Below, in pieces: positions 36,931 through 49,359 of a DNA stretch of 64,000 nt. Each line of letters starts with the position of its first letter. Position 1 is the first letter of the stretch. Made by a program: the position numbers and the translations under genes. Under the pieces are notes generated by a model. The model saw only the letters and a program-made list of their open reading frames with translations, was not told the DNA's origin and made no database searches. The DNA comes from Tillus elongatus (lineage: Eukaryota; Arthropoda; Insecta; Coleoptera; Cleridae), in contig OZ023265.1 of NCBI GenBank assembly GCA_964006375.1, positions 111,555,084 through 111,619,083 of the forward strand, given 5' to 3'.

Positions 36931-37009
36931 TCAGCCCACTTATAAGCCATTCGTGTGTACCTTTCGCAAAAGCAAAAAATACACATAGTGCTAGTTTTTT
37001 TGAATTGAG

Positions 37010-37700
<691 letters not shown>

Positions 37701-40570
37701 CTTTAATTTTTCTAGGTTTTACTTCGTATTCCATGTATTACAGGGGACTTACTTATTTGTAAATCCTCTGCATATCTGGTAATCTCAGTCTTAGTTATAG
37801 GCTTAAGAAAGACAGTGTGTCCGAGCTCCTTTATTATAACAATACTTTCCTTAGGGATTTAAGCCGTACGGGATTTTATTATATTCAAACGGTTTTAAAA
37901 CTATGTTTGCTTTAAAAATCGTTTTGTTTATTTTTCTGATTTATCAACATAATCTAAAGAAAATTTGTACTTAGTTTGGTCTAGAAACAAAATCTAATTT
38001 CCAATGAAATTGTTGGCCATTTTGGATATAGTTTATTACACACTTCTTATACACAGGGTTTACCTTATGACGGCAGACAAATTATTGTCATTGCGTCTAT
38101 TTCATGGCAAGGTGGATTTCAATGTAATCTCTTTTTGTTGCATTTGATACTAGATTAATAGTTTGCAACCCTACTCAACATAACCAGTTAGTGCATTTTA
38201 AGCCTAAAACTGTTACAAAACATGACTCTAAATTGAACCTGGCCAAACTTTTCGCTATAAAGATAACTATGTAGACTATAAAGCATTCTAATGAAATCTG
38301 CATTGCGTTTTAGTAAAAGTTTGCCTATATCAGATCCATATTCAGAGCACATAACTTTTGCTAGAACTTATTATCTGAAGCGTCTCTTGAAATTTTAATT
38401 TTCTCTCTAGCTAGGGAAAAGTTAGATATGCTGAGCCTATGGCATGGTTGTTCGAAAGTTGCTGATCTGTTTGCACGTAACGTACTCGAGAATCTCCCGC
38501 TGCTTATTTCGTAACTGCCAGCAGACTCTAGCAGATGCATATATCTTTATCAATACCAATTTGTTTCTCAGTTCTCGCCTGCGGCAAACTTTCAGCATTA
38601 ATCAGGGCGTCTGCCAGGTACTCGCTAAATACATAATAATATATTCAGCTTGTCTCAGTTTCGGTTAAATTTAATTTAGAGACTTCAGCAGCCGACATGT
38701 ATAATAAAAAATATAAAAAACTATAGTTTGGTTTCTTCGTTACAACTCTACGAAAATTAATTAAAAATATTTTGTAAGCAATTTTGCCAACAAAAATTCG
38801 CTCAAAAAACTTGTGTACACAAATATCTAAAAATGATGTTTTTTCAAAAATCTACAACAAAATGATCTACAAAAGTTTTGTCATAAAATTTATCTGGGAA
38901 AATTCGCCTATTAAAAATTTTGACGAAGCTTTTCTAATAAAATAATGAATAGTTTTCTATCAGAAAATTGTAAGTTAAACAGTTACGATTATATTTCACT
39001 CTAATATTAAGATTGATATAATCAACAGGTAAAATCATAAGAAGAAAAGCGTACCTGCATTTCTCATGTTGCCAGAAAAATTACCAGGAACTCATTAAGT
39101 CTGTCAGTTTTGAAGTTGGTCGGAACATAATGACTTAATAGGGACAGTGTGTCCATAGGAGATTTGGCCGTCATGTTTTTTAAAATTTAACATTGCGCTT
39201 ATGAAAGAATAGTAAAAAATTGCAGAAAATAAATAATAATTTTAGAAGCAAGGTGCGTAGAAAATTTTCTGTAGAGAATTCTTTTTTTATCATAAACACT
39301 AGTCGCAATCTTTCCTATTCAAATAGAAAACTGTAAAAATTCTACAAAATAAATTCATTATAATAGACTAGTCGCAATATTCACTATTCAGAAGGTGAAC
39401 TGTAAAATTGCTATAAAATAAATAATCTCGTCAATATATGTATAGAAAATTGTTAATAACAATAATTATTAGCGAATTTGAGAAAAGAACTGTCTTAACA
39501 CTTTTTGTAGGGAATCCTCTTTCCAGTATTATGGATTAGTTGCGATGTTCCCTAACTAGACAAGAAACTTTAAAATTACTTCAAACTTAATTCATTATTC
39601 AGTTGTTTGTATACTTGTATGATATAAGAATATTATGCTTAAGCCTCAGAAACCCAAAATTCAGTCGAATTTAAGAAATTGGGGCAGTACAGTAAGAGTG
39701 AATATTCGAAGTATTTAATGTATGCCCCTGACTCTGTTTACTCTTCCTCAGAATTTTCTGTTTTTATTCTATTTTGTGGTATTGAAAATAAATGTGGCAG
39801 GTAATAAATAAAATATGTGGCAGATTGTGCATTAACGTATTGTACAAATGGACTTTTAAAACACCTATTAGCCTTAACTTTCAATCACTGTTATTACCCT
39901 ATAATTTGTATTTAAATAATACCAGTACAATTCGGTAATGAATAATTCTACGAATGATGAAATATTCCAAAGTAAAACTCAGAGTTTATGATCTCAATAC
40001 AAATAATTATCATTAACAAATTCAGGGAAGAGAAAACAAAAATGCAAAAGTAATGGTGAAACTTTATTTAATATTCATAAGACTTTTGCCACCATGAATT
40101 TTTTTTTTCGAAATTAGTCTTTTACTTGCTATTTTTAACATGATTACAACAAACCTGCATGACAAGTTATGTTACCGTGGAAATTGCCTATCTTTAAATG
40201 GGCTTAGTAAGTACACAACTTATACATCATCTAATTTTAAAACATTTTCTTTTATACTTTTTAACAAAATTTACTGCTCTCTCTCTCTCTCTGATATTTT
40301 ACTCATACAAAGGCAGATTTCAATTGGAAAACTGTTACCAAAATATATTTGTTTGTAAATTGTGTTCTTATTCTTAAAATAAGCGCAGGCAAGGGATACA
40401 ACAGTTTATGCTATAACAATTTTCTGCTTTTGAAAAGGGATTATTTTTTATATCATTTTGTTTTACAAATAAATCTTTGTAATCTTACTTTAGTTATTAT
40501 CTCTAGCGATTTTTGGTAACTTGTCGAAATAACAAACCTCCATACCAATAGTACAAAAGAAAAAATTTAC
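37701..40570. other. Unassigned intergenic sequence
   Basis: No gene is supported. 39,290-39,600 contains loosely repeated units (CTAGTCGCAAT at 39,300 and 39,369 and a diverged TTAGTTGCGATG at 39,537). A short (TC)n run lies at 40,276-40,291. Confidence 0.4.
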
Positions 40571-40574
40571 TGCG

Positions 40575-41665
40575 AAAGAGAGTGCAAAGAAACTGATCAA
40601 ATAGAAATGGAGGCATTCACAGGTCTTTTGTATCTGGCAGGAGTTTTTCGGGAAGTCATCAAACGTTTGCAAATTTTTGGTCAACTGGTCTTGGAATAAA
40701 CATACTCAGAATGCCAATGTCGGAAAAGAGGTTTAGATTTCTTATCAGATGTGTACGGTGTGATGACAGAGTGACAAGGCCTGGCAGGAAAGTGACAGAT
40801 AAATTAGCTCCAGTGAGATACATTTTTAGTTATTTTCGGGAAAATTGCAAATTACACTACCATCTTGGACAGAATGTGAGTATCGGCGAAATGCTTCCGG
40901 CTCTCCAGGGATGCTGTGGATTTAGACAGTACATCCCATGTAGGAACTGTGAGAAAAAAAACCGACCAGAGATACCTTCTGCTTTCGTTGTTTCCAAAAC
41001 GAGAAACCAATACGACACTGTCTTTGTGTACACAAAACAAGAAACATTGGTGTCATAAGTACAAAAAAAAAAGACTGTTGTATTGATGTCAAGTTTACAT
41101 TCCGCTAGTTTTGCGGTGTCGACTGAGGAAGATAAGAAACCAGAAATAATCGACTTTTATAACAAGAGTAAGTCGGGTGTAGATGTCGCGGATAAATTGT
41201 GTGCTACATAAAATACAGCACGATCCACGCGAAGATGGCCAGTGGTTATGTTTTACCATACGCTGAATGTAGCCGGAATCAACTCCCGAATATTTTTTAG
41301 GGAAATAAAATCCTAGACGGCTTTACTTGAAAAATCTAACTTTGGGGTTAGTAATTCGTCAGTTGCAAAGAAGGTAAGTTTGGACAAATTGGCCGTATGA
41401 ACTGCAAGTCCTTCTCAAAAAATAAAAAAATATAAACCGGACCAATCTGCTGAAGAAGTTCAACCAGGACCAAGTGAAACTAGCAAGCGAAAAAGTTTCA
41501 GCCCTTGCTATACTACCACAAAAAAGAAGTGTAAGACTCAATATTTATGCGATATGTGTAATAAATTTTTGTGTTTGCTTCTACATACGAAAAGACTGTG
41601 CCAGGAATGTTTTGTTGTAGCTCTAGAAGAAGAAGAAGAAGAACAGGAGATAGGTTCAAACTCCT
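40575..41665 (+). pseudogene. Second piggyBac-type transposase remnant
   Basis: IEMEAFTGLLYLAGVF (about 40,600) and EKRFRFLIRCVRCDDRVTR (40,720-40,780) are conserved piggyBac transposase blocks. DKLAPVRYIF and then VSIGEMLPALQGCCGFRQY follow; the family's first catalytic Asp position reads Gly (IGEM). SGVDVADKL (about 41,175-41,200) keeps the third Asp. The Cys-rich C-terminus survives as KKKCKTQYLCDMCNKFLC and LCQECF, near 41,525-41,610. The stretch with the second Asp is missing or unreadable. It is a different lineage from the 23.7-26.3 kb element and I could not find its termini. Confidence 0.8.
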
Positions 41666-41669
41666 AGTA

Positions 41670-42520
41670 AATAAAAGGAAAATAAGAAAATTAAAATTTG
41701 GCCTAATAATTTTGTATTCACAAAGAATGGAATATAATATCCCGTTGTTTACAGGAACCTTCTCTAAAATAGGTTTTGTAAGCTTTATATCAAATATGAT
41801 AAATAGATTACATCATAAGTTCTTTGAAAACAACGACAAACAATATGATTAGTAGCCAGGTGTCTGCTGGACACACGTGCCTAAGCGCGTTACGTTAAGT
41901 GACGCCCCTAACCAATGTGTCATCATATGTCAGCACGCAATACTGTATAATGCCAAAATCTGAAAAAATCTTCTTCTTTCAACTCGAATCAATATTCAAG
42001 AATTCCTTGAAAACAGTATGCAGGGTGAGTAAAAACACTGGAGTCAATTTTTTTGTCGGGAAAATCAAATGGAACACCCATTATATTATAATAAATTTGG
42101 ATACATCGATAAATGTTCTTTCAGTTTTTACTGAGATATTGGGTGCTTTTTTTAAGAAAAAAGGTACATTTATACATAGGAGCTAATTAGTATGTTATTT
42201 TCGAAACACCGGTATATAGTTTCCTACCTAGACTCTTCTAGGTTTGATTACTTATCGTCAGTTGGCGTATATGAAGAATTATAGCAAGATTTACAGTTAC
42301 TACTTCTCAAAACTTACTATCTATTCCGACCTTGTTTTATTATTTCAGAAAACTTGCAAATATAGTCTTGTTTCAACATATTCCTTAAAGAATGTATTGT
42401 TACAAATATACAAAAGCATGGAGAAAAAATATTCCTTAAATAAAAGTAATAACTAGGAAAAAAAATTTTAATGGAAAGGTTTAACAAGTATAAAATAAAG
42501 ACTATTCGATTTAGTGATAT
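41670..42520. other. Unassigned intergenic sequence
   Basis: Short unrelated frames only; I see no gene or named repeat. Confidence 0.35.
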
Positions 42521-42522
42521 GG

Positions 42523-42883
42523 TGTGTGTATGTGTTTTGTTTCTTTAACGTCCATCTATTTCCGATACTATGGCCGATCATGAACGACAGGGAGCAGTTT
42601 CACCTCAGTATCCTGGAAATGTTGTCAAACTCCTGCCTTTCTGTAAGGAAGCTGGGGATCTCTAACGTACCCAACCTTGTATAGACACGGAACCGACGGC
42701 TTTACGCCCCCTAGGAAGGGTGGAACGCGTAGAAATTCATCTTGCTCAAATACAATGCCACAACCTCGGGTTATGCCAGTTGTACAGTATGTACTAAAAA
42801 AGTGAAAGGAGAACCCTGGGATCGAACCCAGTACCCCTCGGTTCAGATGCACACGTTATTACTACTGACCCACCGATGCTCTA
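42523..42883 (-). repeat. tRNA-derived SINE copy 3 (with head)
   Basis: Minus strand: box-A region GGTGGGTCAGTAGTAATAAC, box B GGGTTCGATCCCA (near 42,815), then the shared body (ACAATGCCACAACCTCGG on the plus strand, CCCCTAGGAAGGGTGG, GGAGCAGTTTCACCTC). The 3' end has the CA/GT-rich tail near 42,523. It is more diverged from copy 4 than copy 1 is. Confidence 0.8.
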
Positions 42884-43084
42884 TTTAGTGATATTGAAAT
42901 AAAACTTAGAGCTGAAATAAGAATAAATCAAACTACGGAAAATTTTGATAACAATGATATATAACAACTACACCAAAAACTGTAACACTAGTTAATTAAG
43001 TGTTTGAAATGACTACCATTTTGCTCAGCACCTAAGTATAAGCGAGTTTCAAAAGAATAGTTAGCGTCACCTAATACACTTAAA

Positions 43085-43938
43085 TTAAATATTGCCAAAT
43101 AGACTACAAATTCTTGCCATCCTATTTTCTTTTGTCGACGGTTCTGTCTGATAAACAAAAATTTTTACATAACCCCATAAAAAGAAGTCCCTTTTTGTTA
43201 GTACAAGTGACCTAGGCGGACATAAATTCGGCGCACTTTTCCCAATCCAGCGTTCTGAAAAATGTTGGTTAAGAAAGGCGTTAGCTTTATGATGAACTGG
43301 GGCACCGTCATGCATAAACCACATATGATCACGTATGCTAACACGCAGTGGGTCTAATAATGGTCCAAGGTCTTCTTTTGTAAACTGAAGATATCGCTGT
43401 GCAGTGAGCCGATGTTGCTTCATCAGTGAACAACACAAAGTTGAAGAATCTTGTATCTCTTTGGATATGGTGCTGTGCCCAGTGACAAAATGATAGTCGC
43501 CTTTGATAATCACCATTGTACAGTTTTTGGATGAGTTTAATATGGCATGGGTGAAATTTTTACGTAAAATTCGTACAACAGATGTCTTACTGATATAAAT
43601 TTCCTTGCTATTTTTCTTGAGCTGATATGAAGGTCTTGTGTCACTTTCAAATTTACTATCAACTCTTCCTCTTCATTCAAAATAGACTTAGTTCTCTCAG
43701 TCTTCTTGTATCCTGAGTTCCTCGCTCCGTCATAATATCGCATAGTTCTTTCAACAGCTCTTCTATGTCTTTGTCTTCTATTGACAGATTTCTCGCCATA
43801 GACTCTTCTCGCGAATAAACATTTTTTTTTACTTGCTCCCAACACATAAGTCATTTCAATCATTTCTTGTCGAGAGAAATTCATTTTATTCAAATACGAC
43901 AAAACAACTACTCGATATTTTAAACTAATGCTTGACAA
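43085..43938 (-). pseudogene. Mariner-type transposase pseudogene with internal deletion
   Basis: The N-terminal frame (43,537-43,938) encodes FSRQEMIEMTYVLGASKK, RRVYGEKSVNRRQ and IVNLKVTQDLHISSRKIARKF, the two HTH motifs of mariner-type transposases. The C-terminal frame (43,085-43,516) has MWFMHDGAPVHH with the second catalytic Asp, NQHFSERWIG and DFFLWGYVK. The middle, including the first catalytic Asp, is missing and the frames differ, so an internal deletion joins the halves. In the third motif the Ser-Pro-Asp-Leu part is scrambled, but RDFFLWG remains. Confidence 0.85.
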
Positions 43939-44120
43939 CTAAATCAATACATTGTTTATTTTGCATAGTTTCGATATAATACACAAATTCATTCCTCTGT
44001 GTATAAATGTACCTTCGTTCTTAGAAAACACGCAATACCTCAGTAAGTACTGGTTTTAGGCAAAGGGAATGCTTTATGAAACTGAGTGAATATTTGTTGG
44101 TTTATTGACGTTAATTATAA

Positions 44121-44405
44121 TACATAGGCTGTTCCATTTGAATTTCTCGAGAAAAAATGACTTCATATTTTCATATTTTTGGCGTGATAAAGTGTTGCAT
44201 GATATTAATGAATTAACAGACCGTCAAAACTGCCTCTGACCTTTTGGAAAAGTGGCCATAACTTTTGAACGACTTCGTATAGACGCCAAGAACTATACAC
44301 TGGATGAATCGGTAAGACAAGAGGCATTCAAAAAATCAATATACAGCTGTACCATTAAAAAAAGTGCAGTGTGGGTTGTATCTAACTTATGTAATACCCT
44401 GTATA
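44121..44405. mobile_element. MITE-like repeat with imperfect terminal inverted repeats
   Basis: The left end ATACATAGGCTGTTCCATTT and the right end (reverse complement ATACAGGGTATTACATAAG) share the ATACA(T/G)GG(C/G)T(G/A)TT pattern typical of mariner-derived MITE termini. The interior has no coding frame. The assignment is tentative. Confidence 0.4.
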
Positions 44406-44409
44406 TGCG

Positions 44410-46320
44410 AAAATAGTTTTACTTTATAGCTAACGTTAGTACCTGTAACTTTTGTTCCAATTTTTTTTTATTAGATAATAAAGGAGATATTGAACTAGTA
44501 AGTGGCATTTTTGTAGATTACTCGGTTGCAAAGATACTGAAAGATTTGGAAAATTGTTTTCGGGTTCCCTGGAAATAAACGATAACTACAAATCACGTTT
44601 TTCATGAATTGCTCAGATAATACTCGTCTTAGCAATCTAATTTAATAACCATTTTCCGCGCTCGTCTTTCGGAAATGTGCATTGCTAAGAACATCTCTAA
44701 AACGATCACAATACATAACAAAGCTTACCTAGACACAGCCTAGCCAGCTCTAGATATTTTGGCACAAGTTTCACGTACTCGTATAAGTTGGGATATGTTT
44801 ATATGAGCCCACATGTAGCAAACACATACTTTCCCATATGTATGTAGGTCCAAGTCTTCCATCTTTAGAAACATTTGCAGGGTTGCGCCAGCATAATCTA
44901 ACAACAAACGTAATGGGGTCACATTCTGTAAGCAGCCATAATGGCTCCTGTATGAATAATGCAACAAATGTCCTAGTGGAGCTAATGTATAGAGAGTGAC
45001 CACTGAAATTACTGGTGTCTGAAGGATAAGGGTTGATGATTTGTTACCTCAACTGCTGTAGTGTGTAGTTGACGACAGCTGACGCTTGCGTTTATGCTTC
45101 CTGCTGTTCTCCTGCTGCCGGATAGCGGTCAAACTACTACACAATAGCAAATGAAGATTAACTATGACCACACAGATGGGAGATAATTATTAATTACCAC
45201 ATCTGAGAGAAATTCGTTGAGAAATGTCAATTAAGTAAGTCACGACCGACGTGTCTACCCGAAATAACACGGAAATCCATTTTGAGTAACAAATGTATTT
45301 ATCAAAGGCTAACCAAAATCTAGTGAAAGCAAATAGCCTAATACGAGGGATTATAACAATCTAATTTAACTAACCAGGAAGGAAAAAAAATCATAGGAAA
45401 CAAAATTTTGCATCTCTAAATGTAAACAGTTACACATTTAGTCCAACCATTTTCCAATAACACATTACCCTTAAAAATATTTTTTTAATCACTCAAAAAG
45501 TTGAAAATGGCCTATTTTAGTTCTTTATCTAAAAATTAGCATCATCGCAAGACTTTATTTGACTTGGAAAAAAGCAGTAGTCCGATGGGCTAGGTCACGC
45601 CTGTAAGAACGGTGTCGTTGCTCAGCAAACCCCCTGTTGAAACTTTTTTCCTAAAATCTGGGAAATTACAAGCTTGGTAATTAAGGGGTTTCTAGCAACA
45701 ACAAAACATTGTGTCAATGTCAATTGATTTCATGTTGGTAACAGTGACGCCTTATCTGATTTTGATTTATTCGTTAGATGTCTGATCATACTGTAAACAT
45801 AGAGATTCTGCAATGGCAGAAGTTAAGGAGATGAAACATGTCGTCTCAGCATATGGTGCATTCGCCTAACTCTTTTCGATATTTAAGCCTATGCTCAGAA
45901 AATAAAATGCACAATATAAGAAACTTATCACAGATGTAACAATAATCAAACTTGATAGAGATATTAGTGACGGCAGCTACAGGGGCAAAATTATGTAGAA
46001 AGTCATGAACGAATTAACATGGAAAAACCTAAAATGTCAAACAGAATGCCCTGTCAAAACTGCGGACTTTCCAGACCAGTTTGGCAGTTTTTCTCATATG
46101 CTGCTGAAAATGCAACTACCGCATCTGCCTGCCGCGGTAGCTGTAGCATTTATTGAGGCGATAGCACCACAAGTGAACACCAGATCTGAATTCTTACGTG
46201 ATACACAAGAATATATTATTAAATGCAATAAATTTCGTTAAATCATCTTGTTCTGCAGGGACAGATGAGGTGTCAGCTTTATTACCTAAGCGCTGCAAGT
46301 TTGTTGTTCTCTTATCAGTG
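44410..46320. other. Unassigned intergenic sequence
   Basis: A 78-codon frame at 46,005-46,241 has no family I recognise. A small imperfect inverted repeat (GTTGCTCAGCAAACCCC near 45,617 and GGGGTTTCTAGCAAC near 45,684) lies in the middle. Confidence 0.35.

Positions 46321-46321
<1 letters not shown>

Positions 46322-46417
<96 letters not shown>
46322..46417. repeat. (TA)n microsatellite
   Basis: TA run of about 96 bases upstream of the LINE RT remnant. Confidence 0.95.
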
Positions 46418-46419
<2 letters not shown>

Positions 46420-46504
46420 AACCACTCACAACCCCAACCTATAAGTGAGGTGATTCCACATATTATTTAAGCTACATAAAAGCCTTACACCCACTTTTGC
46501 AAAA

Positions 46505-47065
46505 GCCTTCGAAAACAAAAAGTCAATAACAAGCTTACAACTTACCTTGCTGATAATAAACTTCTTTCGACATACCAACATGGTTTCGGCAGGCACAAAG
46601 CATTAAAACTGCAAATGTTTAATTTTTGGAGCAAACTGTCGAGCACATTGACATAAAAAGGTAGCTTTGGAAGTTTTTGTGGACTTTTGCAAAGCCACTG
46701 ACTGTATAAATCACGAGATCCTAATGAGCTTGCTATTGGGGTATTAAATCACCGGTACTGCATTGGACTGATTCTAAACCTAAAGCTATCTTACAGATAG
46801 AACACAACCACATAAATCTGGAAACAACATTAATCCAGACAACAAAAGAACAGTTACCTTCTATGTTGATGATACCAACTTTACTGACGACTGGACCTAA
46901 TATTGAGGACATTGTGATTGATACGGACGAAACTTTCGAAAGGCTTAACAACTGATTCGATAAAAATAAACTTGCGCTTAAAAAGGATAAGACAGCATGC
47001 GTGCTTTTTAAGTGTTCCAGATCAAAACAAGGTATTGGGCAAGATGTGAAACTTGATGGCCAAAC
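46505..47065 (+). pseudogene. Jockey/CR1-like LINE reverse transcriptase fragment
   Basis: LADNKLLSTYQHGFGRHKALKL (46,545-46,610) is the RT block before the first catalytic Asp. That Asp region is decayed. A FYVDDTNFTDD block follows, with YVDD at 46,862-46,873, the catalytic motif. Then KINLRLKRIRQ/ACVLFKCSRSKQGIGQDVKLD-like pieces follow in shifting frames. Only part of the RT remains and stops are frequent. It ends about 100 bases before the hammerhead-bearing tandem repeat. Confidence 0.75.
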
Positions 47066-47144
47066 CGCAACTTTGCAGACCTGTATGAATTACTGTCGCC
47101 GGGCTTCCTAGAACATTGTGAGATGTACGACCGGGTCGTCATTT

Positions 47145-47755
47145 AGGTGCGGAAACAGGTATTATGTTGTCACTGCAGCTCCGATTAACACGAAATGTTA
47201 CAAATAGGAAAAATTGTGTAAATTGTCAGCATGGATCATTATTATGAGAATGTATTAGGGAAGAAATGGGCCAGGGCTGACAATTTACAAAATTGCTATT
47301 TGGTTTTACACAATCTCTATTTATAACAATTTGTGAAGCTGTCGTGAGAACATAACACCTGGTTTCGCACCGAGATTGCGACACTGGCGTACATTTCACA
47401 ATGTTTGAGGAGGCTGGCTCCCATAGTCATATTACTTTATAGGTATGTTCTCCCTGTAATTAGTATAGCGCACTGATGAGCTCTAATTAGAGCGAAACTG
47501 GTCTGCGTTTCTAATTATGGTGAGAATACATCTAGCCTTACATACATTGTGCCTGTATTAGGAAACAAATGAGCCAGGGCTGACAATTTACAAAATTGTT
47601 AGCTGGGTGTACACAGTCTACATTTACAACATTTTGTGTCAATTGGAGCTGTCGTGACAATATGCTACCTGGTTCCGTACCGAGATGGCGACCTTGCCGT
47701 ACACCACACAATGCTCCATTTTGATGTCGGTAAATATGTTTGTAGGATATTTGTG
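47145..47755 (+). repeat. Tandem dimer of a ~303-bp hammerhead-bearing unit
   Basis: CCAGGGCTGACAATTTACAA occurs at 47,271 and 47,574 (offset 303). GCTGTCGTGA followed by ACCTGGTT...CACCGAGAT...GCGAC occurs at about 47,338 and 47,648. CACTG of the ribozyme at 47,471 has a decayed partner CACTGCAGCTCC at 47,171 (offset 300). Two units in direct orientation, diverged from each other, each begin with a hammerhead region; only the second is intact. Confidence 0.8.
47448..47526 (+). ncRNA. Type I hammerhead ribozyme
   Basis: The core is complete: CTGATGA (47,473-47,479) and GAAA (47,494-47,497). Stem II is a perfect 5-bp hairpin GCTCT-AATT-AGAGC (47,480-47,493). Stem III is minimal: A-C (47,497-47,498) pairs with G-T (47,501-47,502) across a 2-nt loop. 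GTC at 47,501-47,503 is the cleavage triplet, so the cut is predicted after 47,503. Stem I pairs GCGCA (47,468-47,472) with TGCGT (47,504-47,508), then TAATTAG (47,457-47,463) with CTAATTA (47,511-47,517), then TTCTC (47,448-47,452) with GAGAA (47,522-47,526), separated by internal loops that could make the tertiary contact. A two-pair stem III in a tandem repeat is the pattern of hammerheads in Penelope-like elements and retrozymes, which often cut best as dimers. Confidence 0.85.
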
Positions 47756-47879
47756 GGTCCCTTCCATACGAATCTACTAATCTTTATTCACAATAGACTT
47801 TTTTGATATATTGTATTATTTTTTAGAAAATGCCGCCAGATGATTTAAAAGTTGGATGAAGATTCTGATTATTTTACAA

Positions 47880-48450
47880 AATTATTATGAACTGATGGGT
47901 CATCCTTCTCTACGGCAGGCGGTTTTAATAGGAAAAATCGAAGGTCTTGGGAAAATAAGCACAACAGAAAAAGATTGGTAAAACAAATAAAAAATCAGGA
48001 AGAAAAACTGTCAGCGTTTGATGTATAATTTTCAGAAACAAAATTGTTGGGCCTAAATTTTATAATTATACCTAAATAACTGGCGTTACCCATTTGGAAA
48101 CACTGATATCAGAAGCAACAAATATATTACAGAATTTTCCTGAAGCCGAACTTGAAGATGTGATTCGGACGCAGGATGGGACAGCTCCGCATAGTATCAC
48201 ACCCGTTCGAGATCATTTCAATAATGTGTTCCCAATATGGGTAGGGATTAATGGAACTATTATATGGCCAGCTAACAGTCCGGATTTGGCCTCTATTGAT
48301 ACTCTTCTTTAGGAAATGCACAAAGACAGTAATGATAATAATAGTATTCAAGCCTTTATAGACAGGATTCGACATGAAATAAACTATCTGAATGCCAATA
48401 ATGAAGTCATTTCGGGTGAAATTGTAAATACGGGGCGACGTTATTAATTA
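47880..48450 (+). pseudogene. Mariner-type transposase C-terminal remnant
   Basis: GGFNRKNRRSWENKH (about 47,920) corresponds to the block after the first catalytic Asp. TQDGTAPHSITPVRDHFNNVFPIWVG keeps the DG pair of the second Asp, and TIIWPANSPDLASIDTLL (48,255-48,310) keeps the third acidic residue but ends in a stop where Trp-Gly is expected. The tail (DSNDNNSIQAFIDRIRHEI) continues to about 48,448. Internal deletion and several stops are evident. Confidence 0.75.
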
Positions 48451-48678
48451 TACATTGACAATAATAGTGGACAAATCTAACATCTTTAATGAGTTATCAT
48501 TTATTTGTATTTAAATTTCCAAAATAAATGTTTGTTATCTATTTTGCATAAATATTTGAATTTTTCTTCCTCACCGTTTACTATTTTGATTATTCCAAAG
48601 AAATGTCAGTTATCACACATAATAGCTGTCATTTTCAAAGCTTGCTTTGATGATGTTTGACATTTAATAACTCAAAAA

Positions 48679-49353
<675 letters not shown>

Positions 49354-49359
49354 AAAAGG

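Noticed and set aside
46005..46241. 78-codon frame with a Met start
   Set aside because: No family recognised, no neighbouring exon or conserved copy visible; too short to support as a gene.
46883..46935. CTGACGA and GGACGAAAC in the LINE RT fragment
   Set aside because: Both segments lie in decayed coding sequence just after YVDD, and stem I and the cleavage triplet are absent.
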